This document shows, piece after piece, positions 34,330 to 44,602 of a DNA stretch of 64,000 nt. Under the pieces are notes generated by a model. It did no database searches and was not told where the DNA came from. It worked only from the letters and a program-made list of their open reading frames with translations. Made by a program: the position numbers and the translations under genes. Numbering within the stretch: the stretch's first letter is position 1; every line of letters begins with the position of its first letter. The stretch lies in NCBI GenBank assembly GCA_947683425.1, contig CANTUQ010000070.1, positions 3,498,001-3,562,000 of the forward strand, written 5' to 3'. The DNA is from Excoecaria cochinchinensis (Eukaryota; Streptophyta; Magnoliopsida; Malpighiales; Euphorbiaceae).

Positions 34330-37300
34330 GTGATAGATTCAGGACTAATAGACCATGTAATAAGGGATCGAGATACCTTTGTTAAGAGTTCTGTTTCTGT
34401 TCTTGCTTTATTGAAATTTATTTTCAATTTACATTTTGAGGATAATAGTACATGCTTATGCTTAAATGATGATTATTATGATTCTGGTTAAGTACTGAAT
34501 GATTTTATTGTTATGGATATGCACTATAACTATTTGAAGAAAGCTAGTTTTTTTGTTTAAATTCCTTCCTCTTCACATAGATATGAGAACAATGTGAAAA
34601 TATGGCATGCTAGAATTAAACCAAATTGGGTTAGACCGAAGGAGTCAGTTAGCCAATGTAGGTTTAATAGGAAAATTCAAATAAAGTTGAATTGCTTACG
34701 CGCAAGTATTGCCTAAAAAGGAAAAATAGTTAGAAAATCATTCGATAAAAGAACTAGAGCCACGTATTTCCATTGCGGTTAGTTTATTCTGACGTATGTA
34801 GTCAAATGAATTTGAGAGCAAGGCATGGGGCCTACTATTTCATCACATTTATAGATGACTATACTAGGTATGGTCATGTCTATTTGATTTCTCATAAGTC
34901 AGAAGCATTGGGTTGCTTCAAGACTTATATGAATTTTATTGAGAATCAATTACACAAAAGGATTAAAGTTTTGAGAACTGACTGAGGTCAGGACTATCTT
35001 TCAGATAAATTTAAATCTTTATGTAATGAAAAAGTGATTGAGCATCAGTTGTCCATTTCCAGAACTCCACAACAAAAAGGTGTTGCGGAAAGGAGAAATA
35101 GGACTCTCCTTGAAATGGTTAGATTTATGATAGCAGAGGCAAATTTGCCAATCTCTTATTGGGGAGATGCTCTATTAACTGCTAAATATGTTCTAAATCG
35201 CGTGTCCTCCAAATCTATCACATCCATGCCTTATGAGATATGGACTGGTTAACAACCTGACCTAAGCCAATTATGACTTTGAGGTTGTGCTGCTTACGTC
35301 CATAATACCTCAAGTAAATTTGGTAAATTGGGACCAAGAGGTAAAAAGAGTATCTTTGTGAGATATTCTGAAGTATCACAAGGATACGTTTTCATGGGTG
35401 AATAGGAAAATGGTATTGTGACAGAATTTAAATCATGAGATGTCACATTCTTAGAGGATAAATTTTCAAAATTGGGCAAAGTGAATCAATATTTCACTTT
35501 TTTATGAAACACGGGAAGAAGAAGAACCATCAGGATCACTCCATCCGAGTGGGAGGGAATTAGAGGAAGAGGGACAAGACCTTCCTCCACCAAATGATCT
35601 GGATGGTGGGAGTATTCCGGACTCCAGTGGGAGTATGAAACAAGGCCACAGTGGGAGCATTTCGAATTATGATGAATTTATGAGACATGTTTATCAAGAT
35701 TTAGAATTGCACAAATCTAAAATGAGAAGTGTTCCTCGCCAATGATTTGAGATCAAAGGCTCAAACGAAGATATTTTAGTTACCCAACAAGATAAGAGAG
35801 AGACTAAAAGTGTTTGAGAAGCTCTTTCATGCCCATCTAAAGAGAAATGGAAGAAGAAATGGCATCTATGAGATCAAATCATGTTTGAGAACTGGTTGAT
35901 CTACCTGAAGGATGCCAACCTATTGGGAATAAGTGGATTCTCAAGGTGAAGCAAAAAGCTGATGGTAGTATCAAAATATACAAGGCTCGGCTAGTCGCTA
36001 AGGGGTTTACACAACAGGAAGGGATTGATTATGAGGAGACTTTCTCACTAGTTGTAAGATTTACGTCCATAAGGTTAATTCTGGCCATAGTGCAAGTTTA
36101 AACCTAGACCTACATTAAATGGATATAAAGACTGCTTTTCTCAAAGGAAAATTGTATGAAGAAATCTACATGTATCAACCTATAGGTTTCATTGAAATAG
36201 GCAGTGAACATAAGGTTTCCAAATTGAAGAGATCAATCTATGGCTTCAAGCAGTCTTTAAGACAATGGTATTTAAGATTTTATGAGACAATCATGTCGAA
36301 TGGATCCAACATAATTGATTAAGACCATTGTGTCTATAACAAAAGTTCTAAAAGTAATTTTGTCATTTTAATATTATATGTAGACAACATACTAATAGTT
36401 GAAAATGATAAAAGGTACGTAAATGAAATTAAAGAATGACTATCGTCCAACTTTGAGATGAAAGATATAGGTCATGCAGACTATATTCTTGGAGTTAAGA
36501 TTTTAAGAGATCATTTAAGAAGGTTGTTATCTTTTTCTCAAGACACATAAATCGAAAAAGTCCTTGAACGATTCAATATTCATAACTGCAAGCCCATTGA
36601 TACCCCTATTACTAAGAATCAGTTTCTCAGCAAAGAGATATGTCCTAAGATGCCGAAGGAGATCGAACGTATGAAGAACGTTCCATATGTTAATGTTGTG
36701 GGTAGTCTTATGTATGCTATGTTGTGTACAAGACCTGATATATGCTATGCTATAGGCATGGTAAGTAGATATCAATCTAACCCAGGCGAAGCACATTGGA
36801 AAGCAATTAAGAGGATATTTAGATACCTCAAAGGTACAACAGACTATTCTCTATGTTATCAAGGCAAGGATCCACATTTGAGAGGATATACAGATGTTAA
36901 TTGGCCAGGAGATGTGGATGATAGAAAATCCACTTCAGGATTCATATTCTTGCTTAGCAAGGGTGCTATCTCATGAAGTAGCAAGAAACAAACCTGTGTG
37001 GCCCTATCAACGATGAAAGCTGAATTTGTTGCTTCCGTAGCTGCAGTACAAGAGGCAATTTGGTTAAAACGGTTTATGGACCATCTAAGAGTAACTGCCT
37101 CGAAGGAACTAATGAATGTTTATAGTGACAGTCAATCGTCGATATTTTACACGAAAGATCCAAAATTTCACAGTAGGACCAAGCATATGGACATTAAGTG
37201 TCAATATACAAAAGACGTTGTTGCACGAGGAGATGTGAATTTATAATACATTTCTACGCATGATATGATAGTAGATACGTTGATTAAACCCATAACTAGA

Positions 37301-37348
37301 GATGTATTCGAGAGGCACATTAGATCTCAGGGTTTGCGTAGAAATTGA
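34330..37348 (+). pseudogene. Copia element 1 pol (protease, integrase, RT, RNase H), broken
   Basis: The domains run in copia order. Protease is marked by IDSGLIDHV near 34330 (normally IDSGATDH). Integrase core pieces are at 34773-35252, with VYSDVCS, FIDDYTRYG and PQQKGVAERRNRTLLE. RT pieces are at 35930-36520 (MDIKTAFLKGKLYEEIYM, SIYGFKQS). RNase H is at 36650-37246, with LMYAMLCTRPDICYA, RKSTSGFIFLL and ALSTMKAEF. The RT active site reads YVDN at 36377-36388 instead of YVDD. There are many in-frame stops, for example in VLRTD-stop-GQD. The motif wording resembles the Tork/TNT1-like group, but the lineage is uncertain. Confidence 0.85.
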
Positions 37349-38432
37349 GTTGTACTATTTTTTACTTTTTTTTGTAATCCCTTAATATTATTATTTATGA
37401 ATAATAATCAAGTTCATTATTGGCAATACATGAGTGTGAATATTTATGAGTAAATATTTACTGTTATTTATTTAAGACTGAGCATGTTGGACAGAGAAGT
37501 AGCCCACTCATAAGCATGTTTACCTTAGTTTTGTTAATGAGTTGGCAAAGATTAAGATGAGGCGAATTTTGAACATATGAAATTGCTCGAAAGCCTGTTC
37601 AAAATAAAAGTGTCGTCTTGTAAAAATTACAAGATTTGTCTTGTTAAGGTGCGAGATAAAGACATACAAAAGGTTATATATTTTGGATTGAGATCCAAAT
37701 AAGGATTGAATGTAATCCCATGGTGAGTTAAATGTAACTACCATGTTCTATCTAAAAAGCCAAAAGTAGTCCTTAAGTAAGTGGACTAAAGTTGGATGTT
37801 TCGATGCATCGCAACCTTACATTTTTGTATGGTATTTTTGTGAGACATGCGCTCTTTTAAGGGAAGTAATGAACACCATAACACATGTTTTATACCATGT
37901 GTGCATATGTGACCAAGGGACGAAAAGTTAATATTATTTATCTCAACTTTTCCTACTGTGAAACCTTACTATATTTCGACCCTTAGAACCCTTAACTTAT
38001 CCCTGAAGTATGGTTCAGTGTGGCTAGCTTAGTTAGTCTCCAAGAGACCATGAAATAATTTGGGTCTGGCGGACCTAGCTGGAAAAGCGACCTGAATCTT
38101 GATGGATGGCATATAGTAAGAGGGAAAGATAGCCTTTAGATCACGTTTAATTGTTTCGTGATTCACCGGCTAACCTATTATGATCTCTATAAGTAGAGAT
38201 ATAATAGTGAATATGAAAATTATTTTATGAGATCATGAGTTAAAACAGTGAATGTGAGAAGACAATCTAGGGCTAGACATACGTGAATAAGAGGATTTCG
38301 TCTTTTCGAGACTTTATATATCCCTAATAGGTGTATAACACTAGTGCTCTCGATATATGCTGATCACACGGTCTATCTACCCGTAACTGAATAACTCGAC
38401 TGAAAATCGTTCTGTCATTTGCGAGTGGGAGA
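37349..38432 (+). other. 3' non-coding region and polypurine tract of copia element 1
   Basis: About 1.1 kb without coding sequence. It ends in GAGTGGGAGA (38423-38432), a purine-rich primer for plus-strand DNA synthesis directly before the LTR start. Confidence 0.65.
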
Positions 38433-38566
38433 TGATGGAGTTTGGATCTGCCCATGGCTCCCGATATAGACCCGGATCCATATCAATATGGGAATTATAC
38501 AGATATGAAAAGAGCTCCATATCAAGTCCTTTAATTAAGGATTTTTTTCCTTAATTAAGAGGAATA
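38433..38566 (+). repeat. 3' LTR of copia element 1, truncated after about 134 bp
   Basis: It matches the start of 29822-30360 through TTAATTAAGAGGAAT and then switches to sequence of the next element's LTR. About three quarters of the LTR is missing. Confidence 0.85.
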
Positions 38567-39791
38567 TTCTACATGAAAATTATTTTTCAAATATCATGGT
38601 TGTCCAAAATAAAATTAATTCTTTCCTAAAAGATAAAAATCCACAATTATAGTTTTTGAAAATGGAAAGAAAGTCTTTTATTTGAATCTGATTTTTCTTA
38701 TTTAAAGAAACATAAAATCTGAAAAAATCTCTCTCAATCAGATCTTCATTGACTAAAGAAACATGAAAACAAAAATCTCTTTAAACATAGAAACATTTTT
38801 GAAATAATGTTCACACCTAACAACTGTAATTTTCAGCTATAAAAAGGAGTTGTGTTGGTGTGTTTTATCAAGAGAGTGAAAAACGTGTTTGTTCTAAATT
38901 GGGTTTTATCTTGTAAGTTTTTCATTCTTTCATGTGCATTCATGATCACATCTCCTCAATATGATTATAGTTTCAATTGTAATCATGTTAGTGAGGCTAT
39001 TCAAATGTGTGAGATAATTTGTGAGGTTAGGTTCCTAGAACCTAGGAAAATAAACTAGCAAGTATTTAGGTTCTTTTACTTGGGAAAAATGGCTAAGTGT
39101 TTTGATCATTTTACTTTGGAAAAATGATTAAATATTTTAGAGTTTTCACTCGGGAAGAAAAACTTGGAATAGCTATTTGTAAATAGGCTTTTGACTCTTG
39201 CCCGTAAATAGAGTCACACTAGGAAGAGAGAAATTCTTAAGACGGATTGTTTTAATGAGAGCATGTAGGCAATGGCCGAACCTCTATAAATCACGGTGTT
39301 AAACTTCTCTATCCCTTACTCTCTTTTTATTTTGTGCTCTATAATTTCCATGCTTATATTACCTGTTCTGTCTCTATTCTATGTTCTATAGAACAGTGTC
39401 AGAAAATCACTTGTGTTCTGGAAAAACGGGATGAACTTGATTTTTCTATATTAATTAATCCAATGAAAGTCTGATTTCTTCTCATAAATAATTTCGTACA
39501 TACAGTGTCAGAAAATCACTTGTATTCTGGAAAAACGGGATGAACTTGATTTTTCTATATTAATTAATCCAATGAATGTCTGATTTCTTCTCATAAATAA
39601 TTTCTTACATATGTGTTATTTGTAATGGTAAAATATGATTAAAAAATTATATTAAGTAAATTGCATAAATTGGATTTATTATAATGATGATAATTTGTAT
39701 ATCAATTGTCCGTGTTCTAATATATACAGATCAAGAAAAAATTATGAAATGATCTATTCACCCCCTCTAGATCATATATTTGGGACTCACA
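38567..39791 (+). repeat. 5' LTR of copia element 2, lacking its first ~267 bp
   Basis: It matches 50811-51928 from CATGAAAA onward and ends GGGACTCACA. It differs by a 109-bp tandem duplication and many point changes. The missing left end corresponds to 50544-50810. Confidence 0.88.
39393..39610. repeat. 109-bp tandem duplication in the 5' LTR only
   Basis: ACAGTGTCAGAAAATCACTT begins at 39393 and again at 39502. The two copies differ at a few bases. The 3' LTR has a single copy, so the duplication arose after insertion. Confidence 0.9.
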
Positions 39792-39793
39792 TT

Positions 39794-39804
39794 TGGTATC
39801 AGAG
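39794..39804 (+). promoter_or_regulatory. Primer binding site of copia element 2, split by insertion
   Basis: TGGTATCAGAG (39794-39804) is the start of the initiator-Met primer site. It resumes with GCAGG at 42699 on the far side of solo LTR A. Confidence 0.88.
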
Positions 39805-39808
39805 AAGG

Positions 39809-42698
39809 TGTGACGCGCGCCGGATGTCCGCTCGGCCGCCCCTATGACCGCCCGCTTGAGGGCGATCGAGCACTTGAGGGTCCGTTAACAGCTTGCAATA
39901 AATCGCAAGTGCGTCTATGTTGGGCAACAAGGAGGTTTCATGGAGTCGCCACCCAATAGAACATTGGGAAAGTTTCTCTCGCCTTGGAGAGCCTAAGACT
40001 GCGCTTAATATCCATTTTGGGCCAACCAGAGGGGTCTTGGAAGGTAAACCTCTCACCCTAAGGAGCCTAGGATTAACGTCAAAGTCTCGTGACACAAGAG
40101 GTGTCTTGGAGGGTAAATCTCTCGCCTCTTTGAGCCCAAAGACCAGAGATAGGTTCGGGACTTCTCATTTATTCGCACTTTGATTAATTTTACAATTAAG
40201 TTTTGAATTTATTATTTCGCTCTCTCTCCACACGATGCAATTTAAATTAAAGGCACAATCATCCATTTAAGAGCATAAAATAAAATAGCATTAAAGTATA
40301 AAACAAATTTACAATAATAATAAGGGCAGAATACAACCCTCGTTTGTAAATGTGCGATACATGCATAAAACGGGTTATTAATTAACAAGGAGGACATTGG
40401 TTCTCGCATGCATTCATTATGGAAAATGATTTTTATGTGATGGTTTTATTGGGTAAAAATAGGACATTGGTCCAGTTTTATTTAGCAAACATTCTATTTA
40501 GCAGAAAACATTTGTGTGGTGGTTCTTTTTAAGAGCGGTCGAAAATCATTTTATTATTACAGACCATATATAAATAAAATAAAGCAAAATAAATAATAAT
40601 TACATATGCCTAAATAAGTAAATAAATACTAAACTATTTGTCTCGACTGTGCTCCTCGAACGAGTCACATGTCACTCTCGGTTACAGTCATGACAGGACA
40701 ACAATAGCAGTTAGTAATAAACAATTGAATAATTGAAACAATAATAGATGCATGAGCAAATAATTGAATAAAACAAATAAATTAAAGATGATAATCAAAA
40801 TTAATAATTGACTAAATTAAATGAAACAATAAATAAATGAATGAATAAATAAATGGTTTAATGAATAATTTAATGAATTAAATTAAGTAAAATGATAATA
40901 AATTTGGTGTGTTGAAAACCAATAAAAATAATAATATTTATAAATAGCAATAATATGAAATAATAATAATAATAATAGTCACATTAGCCAAATAATAATA
41001 ACATATTAACTATAATAATTATGAAATGCATATTAAAATAATAACAATAATAATATAATATAATAATAGTTATAATAATTAAAATAATAATAAAACATAG
41101 AATTAAATAATCACAAATCAATTAAATAATAACATCAACATAAAATTAACACAAATTAGACAATAATAATATTAATAATAATAATAATAATAATAACAAT
41201 ATTAACATAACACAAAATACTAATAATAAACAAATATAACAATTAATTAACAATAACCATATAATAACAACAACAATAATAATAATAATAATAGTAATAA
41301 TAAATAAAAATAAAAATAACAATAATAAATAATAAAATAATATTAAAACAGAATAATAAATAAATATATTAATAATATTAATGATAAAAATTCAGAAATT
41401 AAATAAATATATATAATAATAATAATAATAGAATAATAAATATTAAAAAAAATAATAAAAACAGAATTATAAATAAATATTAATAATAATAATAAATAAA
41501 TAAATAATAATAATATTAATTAATATTAATTAATAATATATTAAAATAAATAAATAGAAAATAGGCTCACCGGATTTCCCTCGCCGGAGGCTCACCGGAG
41601 CAGCCGTTGGAGACACCGCCGACACCGGATGGTAGATCGGAGCGCCGGGATCACGCTGCCGTCGGTCACGCGCCGGAAAGGACCTCATATCGCTGGAAAA
41701 CGCGCTGGAAGCCGCACGGTTCTTCCCTTCCGATCTCCCTCACGCCGGCGAGTGTCGGTGAGCGGTGGTCACCGCCGGGTGCGTCTGGGTCTCGCCGGTC
41801 GCCTCGTGAGGCGCGTGCAGCTGTGTGCGGCGGCGGTTGGCCGACAGAGGGGACGCCTCCTTCCCCTCTCTTTTCTTCTTTCTCCTCTTCTCTCCGGCGT
41901 TGGCCCTCTCCTCTGTTCCCTTATTTCTTTCTTTCTTTCCCTTTATTTTCCTTTGATTTTGTTTTTCTATTTGCCTTTCTTGCTCTCTCTTCTCTCTTTC
42001 TTTTTCTTTTCTTTTCCTTTCTTGGTTTTCCTGTGTTCTTGGTCTTATGGCCGGCCACCACCCTCTGTTCTTGCTCTCCCTTCTTTTCTATTTCTTTTTC
42101 TTTCTTTTTTGTTCCAGCCGAGAGAGAGCCCCCTTTGTTTTTGCTCATCTTGTTCTCTTTATACCCTCAAATTAGGGCTAAGGGTTATAATGGTAACTTC
42201 CCACTCAATTATTTCCCTCCTTTTCTCTATTCTTAATTAATCTCACTTAATTCAAATTAACACACACATACATATACTAATTAATCAAACATTATATATC
42301 AATTACACATATCACATTAATACATTAATTAATTAAACATTACATACATTACACATTAATATATTCAATTTAAACATTACAATAATTAAACATTACATAT
42401 TAATATAATTAACCTATTTAATATATAATTTATCTAATTAATTAAACATTACACCATTTCGTTCATTTAAATTAGCACATATATATATTTTTTATCTAAT
42501 TAATTATACACTTTAAACTTTAATTTTACATGCACTTTAATCACACAATAATATTAATTACTCAATTAACTAATAACATCAATTAATTAATTACCTAATT
42601 TCACACACATATTTATATATATATTTTTTTGAGGGAATAATCAAGGATAAAAAATCACCATTTTCATTTTATGCCGGACTCGGGACCCGGTGTCTACA
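39809..42698 (+). mobile_element. Solo LTR A inserted in the copia primer site
   Basis: It starts TGTGACGCGCGCC and ends GGTGTCTACA. The flanks are GAAGG (39804-39808) and GCAGG (42699-42703), a target duplication with one change. The usual copia sequence (AGAGCAGG) shows the right copy is the original. At 2890 bp it is about 0.6 kb longer than LTR B. The extra length coincides with a GC-rich, then CT-rich block at about 41563-42170. Frames of about 200 residues there (41607-42240) have no domain features and read through TTTCTTT tracts. Much of 40560-41560 is AAT-triplet sequence. Confidence 0.9.
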
Positions 42699-42750
42699 GC
42701 AGGTCTCATATTTTTGTTTTGCAGATTTAACAACCTAGAGAGATCCACAG

Positions 42751-43905
42751 ATGGTTGGAACAAATCGTTTGAACACAACTTTTGCCAAAGGACAATCATC
42801 AACATGTCCTCCTTTATTTTGCGGACAAAAATTTTCATTTTGGAAAGCCAGGATGAGACACTTCATCCAAATGCAAGACATGGAGAGTTGGAAGATGGTG
42901 ACAAATGGATTCCATCCACCAACAAAAGTTGAGAATGGAACTGAAGTTCTTAAGGCAGAAAATGAGTATTCAGAAACTGATATTTTAAACATTCAAAGAA
43001 ATTCTAAAGCTATGAGTTTATTATATTGTTCTTTGGATGCTAATGAGTTCAATAGAATTTCATCTTGTGATACAGCCAAAGAAATCTGGGATAAATTGGT
43101 GGCAACCTATGAGGGAACTAATCAAGTGAAAGATTCTCGTTTGCATGTTTTAATGTGTGATTATGAATCATTCAAGATGAAATCTAATGAAATAATTTCT
43201 GAAATGAGTGACAGGTTTATCAAGATAACAGGATCCATGAAAGGTCTCGGAAAGATTGTAAGTGAAGAAGAGCAAATTAAAAAATTAATCAGATCACTGA
43301 ACTCAAACTGGCGTGAAAAAGTGGCTGTGTTGCTAGACAGAGATTTGCGTAATTTTTCATATGATGATCTTATAAGATCCTTACTATCTTATGAACTTGT
43401 GATGCAAAGTCAGGGAAATGAGGAGAAGCGGAAAGGAATTGCTCTAGCTGCTGATTCAAACGAGAATACCTCAGATGAAGAATTTGCTATGATCACTCGA
43501 AAATTTTTGAAATTTTATAGAAAGGAAACGAAATGTGAAAGATTTCAAAAGAAGGTACGTAACAATAATAAAGCTGAAAATTCTCAACAGAACTTTGGAG
43601 AACCAGTATGCTACCACTGCAATAAGCCGGGACATATCAAAACCAAATATCCTCTTCTGAAAAAGAAGGACAGGAAGTCAAATAAGAAAGCAATGATGGC
43701 AACGTGGAGCAATAGTGATGACTCTAGTGAAGATTCAGAATCAGATCAAAATACAGAGGATGCTGGTTTGATGGCTATGTCTAATGAAGAAATTGAACAT
43801 GGTGCTGTATTGGTGAATCAGGAGGAAACTGAAAATGAAGTAAGTGATTCTGACCTAAATCTAGTAGAGCTAAATGAAATCTTTGAGGAGCTTTGTACAA
43901 AATAA
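42751..43905 (+). CDS. Copia element 2 Gag, N-terminal part (384 aa)
   Basis: The ATG at 42751 follows a short leader. The product is a capsid-type protein of the plant copia UBN2-like Gag group. Residues 1-230 contain FWKARMRHFIQ, AMSLLYCSLDANEFNRI, EIWDKLVATYEG and the SLNSNWREKVAVL-like end of the capsid domain. A CCHC zinc knuckle near residue 290 reads CYHCNKPGHIKTKY, with the last Cys changed to Tyr, which should weaken zinc and RNA binding. The C-terminus is acidic. The frame ends at a stop at 43903. The next frame continues with the coiled-coil section, so the native Gag was probably one longer protein. Confidence 0.8.
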   Translation: MVGTNRLNTTFAKGQSSTCPPLFCGQKFSFWKARMRHFIQMQDMESWKMVTNGFHPPTKVENGTEVLKAENEYSETDILNIQRNSKAMSLLYCSLDANEFNRISSCDTAKEIWDKLVATYEGTNQVKDSRLHVLMCDYESFKMKSNEIISEMSDRFIKITGSMKGLGKIVSEEEQIKKLIRSLNSNWREKVAVLLDRDLRNFSYDDLIRSLLSYELVMQSQGNEEKRKGIALAADSNENTSDEEFAMITRKFLKFYRKETKCERFQKKVRNNNKAENSQQNFGEPVCYHCNKPGHIKTKYPLLKKKDRKSNKKAMMATWSNSDDSSEDSESDQNTEDAGLMAMSNEEIEHGAVLVNQEETENEVSDSDLNLVELNEIFEELCTK

Positions 43906-43943
43906 GATAACATAAAGAAAAGAAATTGTGAAATTGTGAAATT

Positions 43944-44573
43944 GTGGTGAGCTATCAAACACTGTTTGAGAATTATAAGAATTTAGAGGAGTCACATAAA
44001 AATTTGAAAATAAATGTGGAAAAGTTATTAAAAAATGCTCAAGAAGATCGAAAAAAATATCTGGAGTTAATTGAAGATTGGAATGATCTAGAAAATGAGC
44101 TTAACATGAAATCATGTAATTGTTTGGAGCTTGAGATGGTTGTTGATGAATTGAAAAAGGATACAGAAAAATTAAAAAGAAAAAATGAAGAACTGATGGA
44201 ATCTTCAATTGATGATTTAAAGGAGGAAATTAAAAATCTAAGAAGAGAAAAAGAAGAATTAAGAAAGTCTACTTCTAAGGAAATTGTTGATCTGAATATT
44301 ATGATTGGAAAATTAAGAAGGGAAAATGAAGTATTTAAGGAATCCACTAAAGCTAATGAAATTGGTGACCAAGTTGAGAAAATCAAGTGGGCTGAACGGG
44401 TAACTATGTCCAAAGTATCGTGTACCTTCTGTGGAAAAAGTGATCATATTACTAATAATTTTTATCACAAGAAGAAGGGGAAAGAAAAGAACTATGAAGC
44501 TGAAAGTAAAAATTTTGCTGTGAAAACTAACCATCAAGGACCCAAAATTAATTGGGTACCTAAAATAAAATGA
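43944..44573 (+). pseudogene. Copia element 2 Gag extension: coiled coil and second knuckle
   Basis: This open stretch has no ATG at its start; the first residue would be a GTG codon. It is out of frame with the capsid part upstream. It is highly charged and Lys/Glu/Leu-rich with heptad character (for example LKEEIKNLRREKEELRKS), so a long coiled coil is likely. Near the C-terminus CTFCGKSDHITNNF resembles a CCHC knuckle whose fourth ligand is lost. Long coiled-coil Gag tails are typical of Sireviruses and are thought to mediate protein contacts. Confidence 0.65.
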
Positions 44574-44602
44574 TTATCTTGTAGGTTTGTCTAAAGAGTA
44601 AC

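Larger units (their letters stand above)
29822..38566 (+). mobile_element. Copia element 1, decayed, 3' LTR truncated
   Basis: The parts in order are a 5' LTR, an Met-tRNA primer site, a leader holding a hAT MITE and a GC-rich repeat block, gag, pol, a 1.1-kb 3' region, a polypurine tract and the first 134 bp of the 3' LTR. The LTR starts correspond (TGATAGAGTCTGG and TGATGGAGTTTGG). Gag and Pol contain many stops and frameshifts. The 3' LTR stops where the next element's truncated 5' LTR begins, so both were cut by one deletion or recombination. Confidence 0.88.

Noticed and set aside
41607..42240. Overlapping ~200-residue frames in solo LTR A
   Set aside because: Two frames are open over the same GC-rich then CT-rich sequence, as expected from composition. 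No domain is visible, and the block varies between LTR copies.
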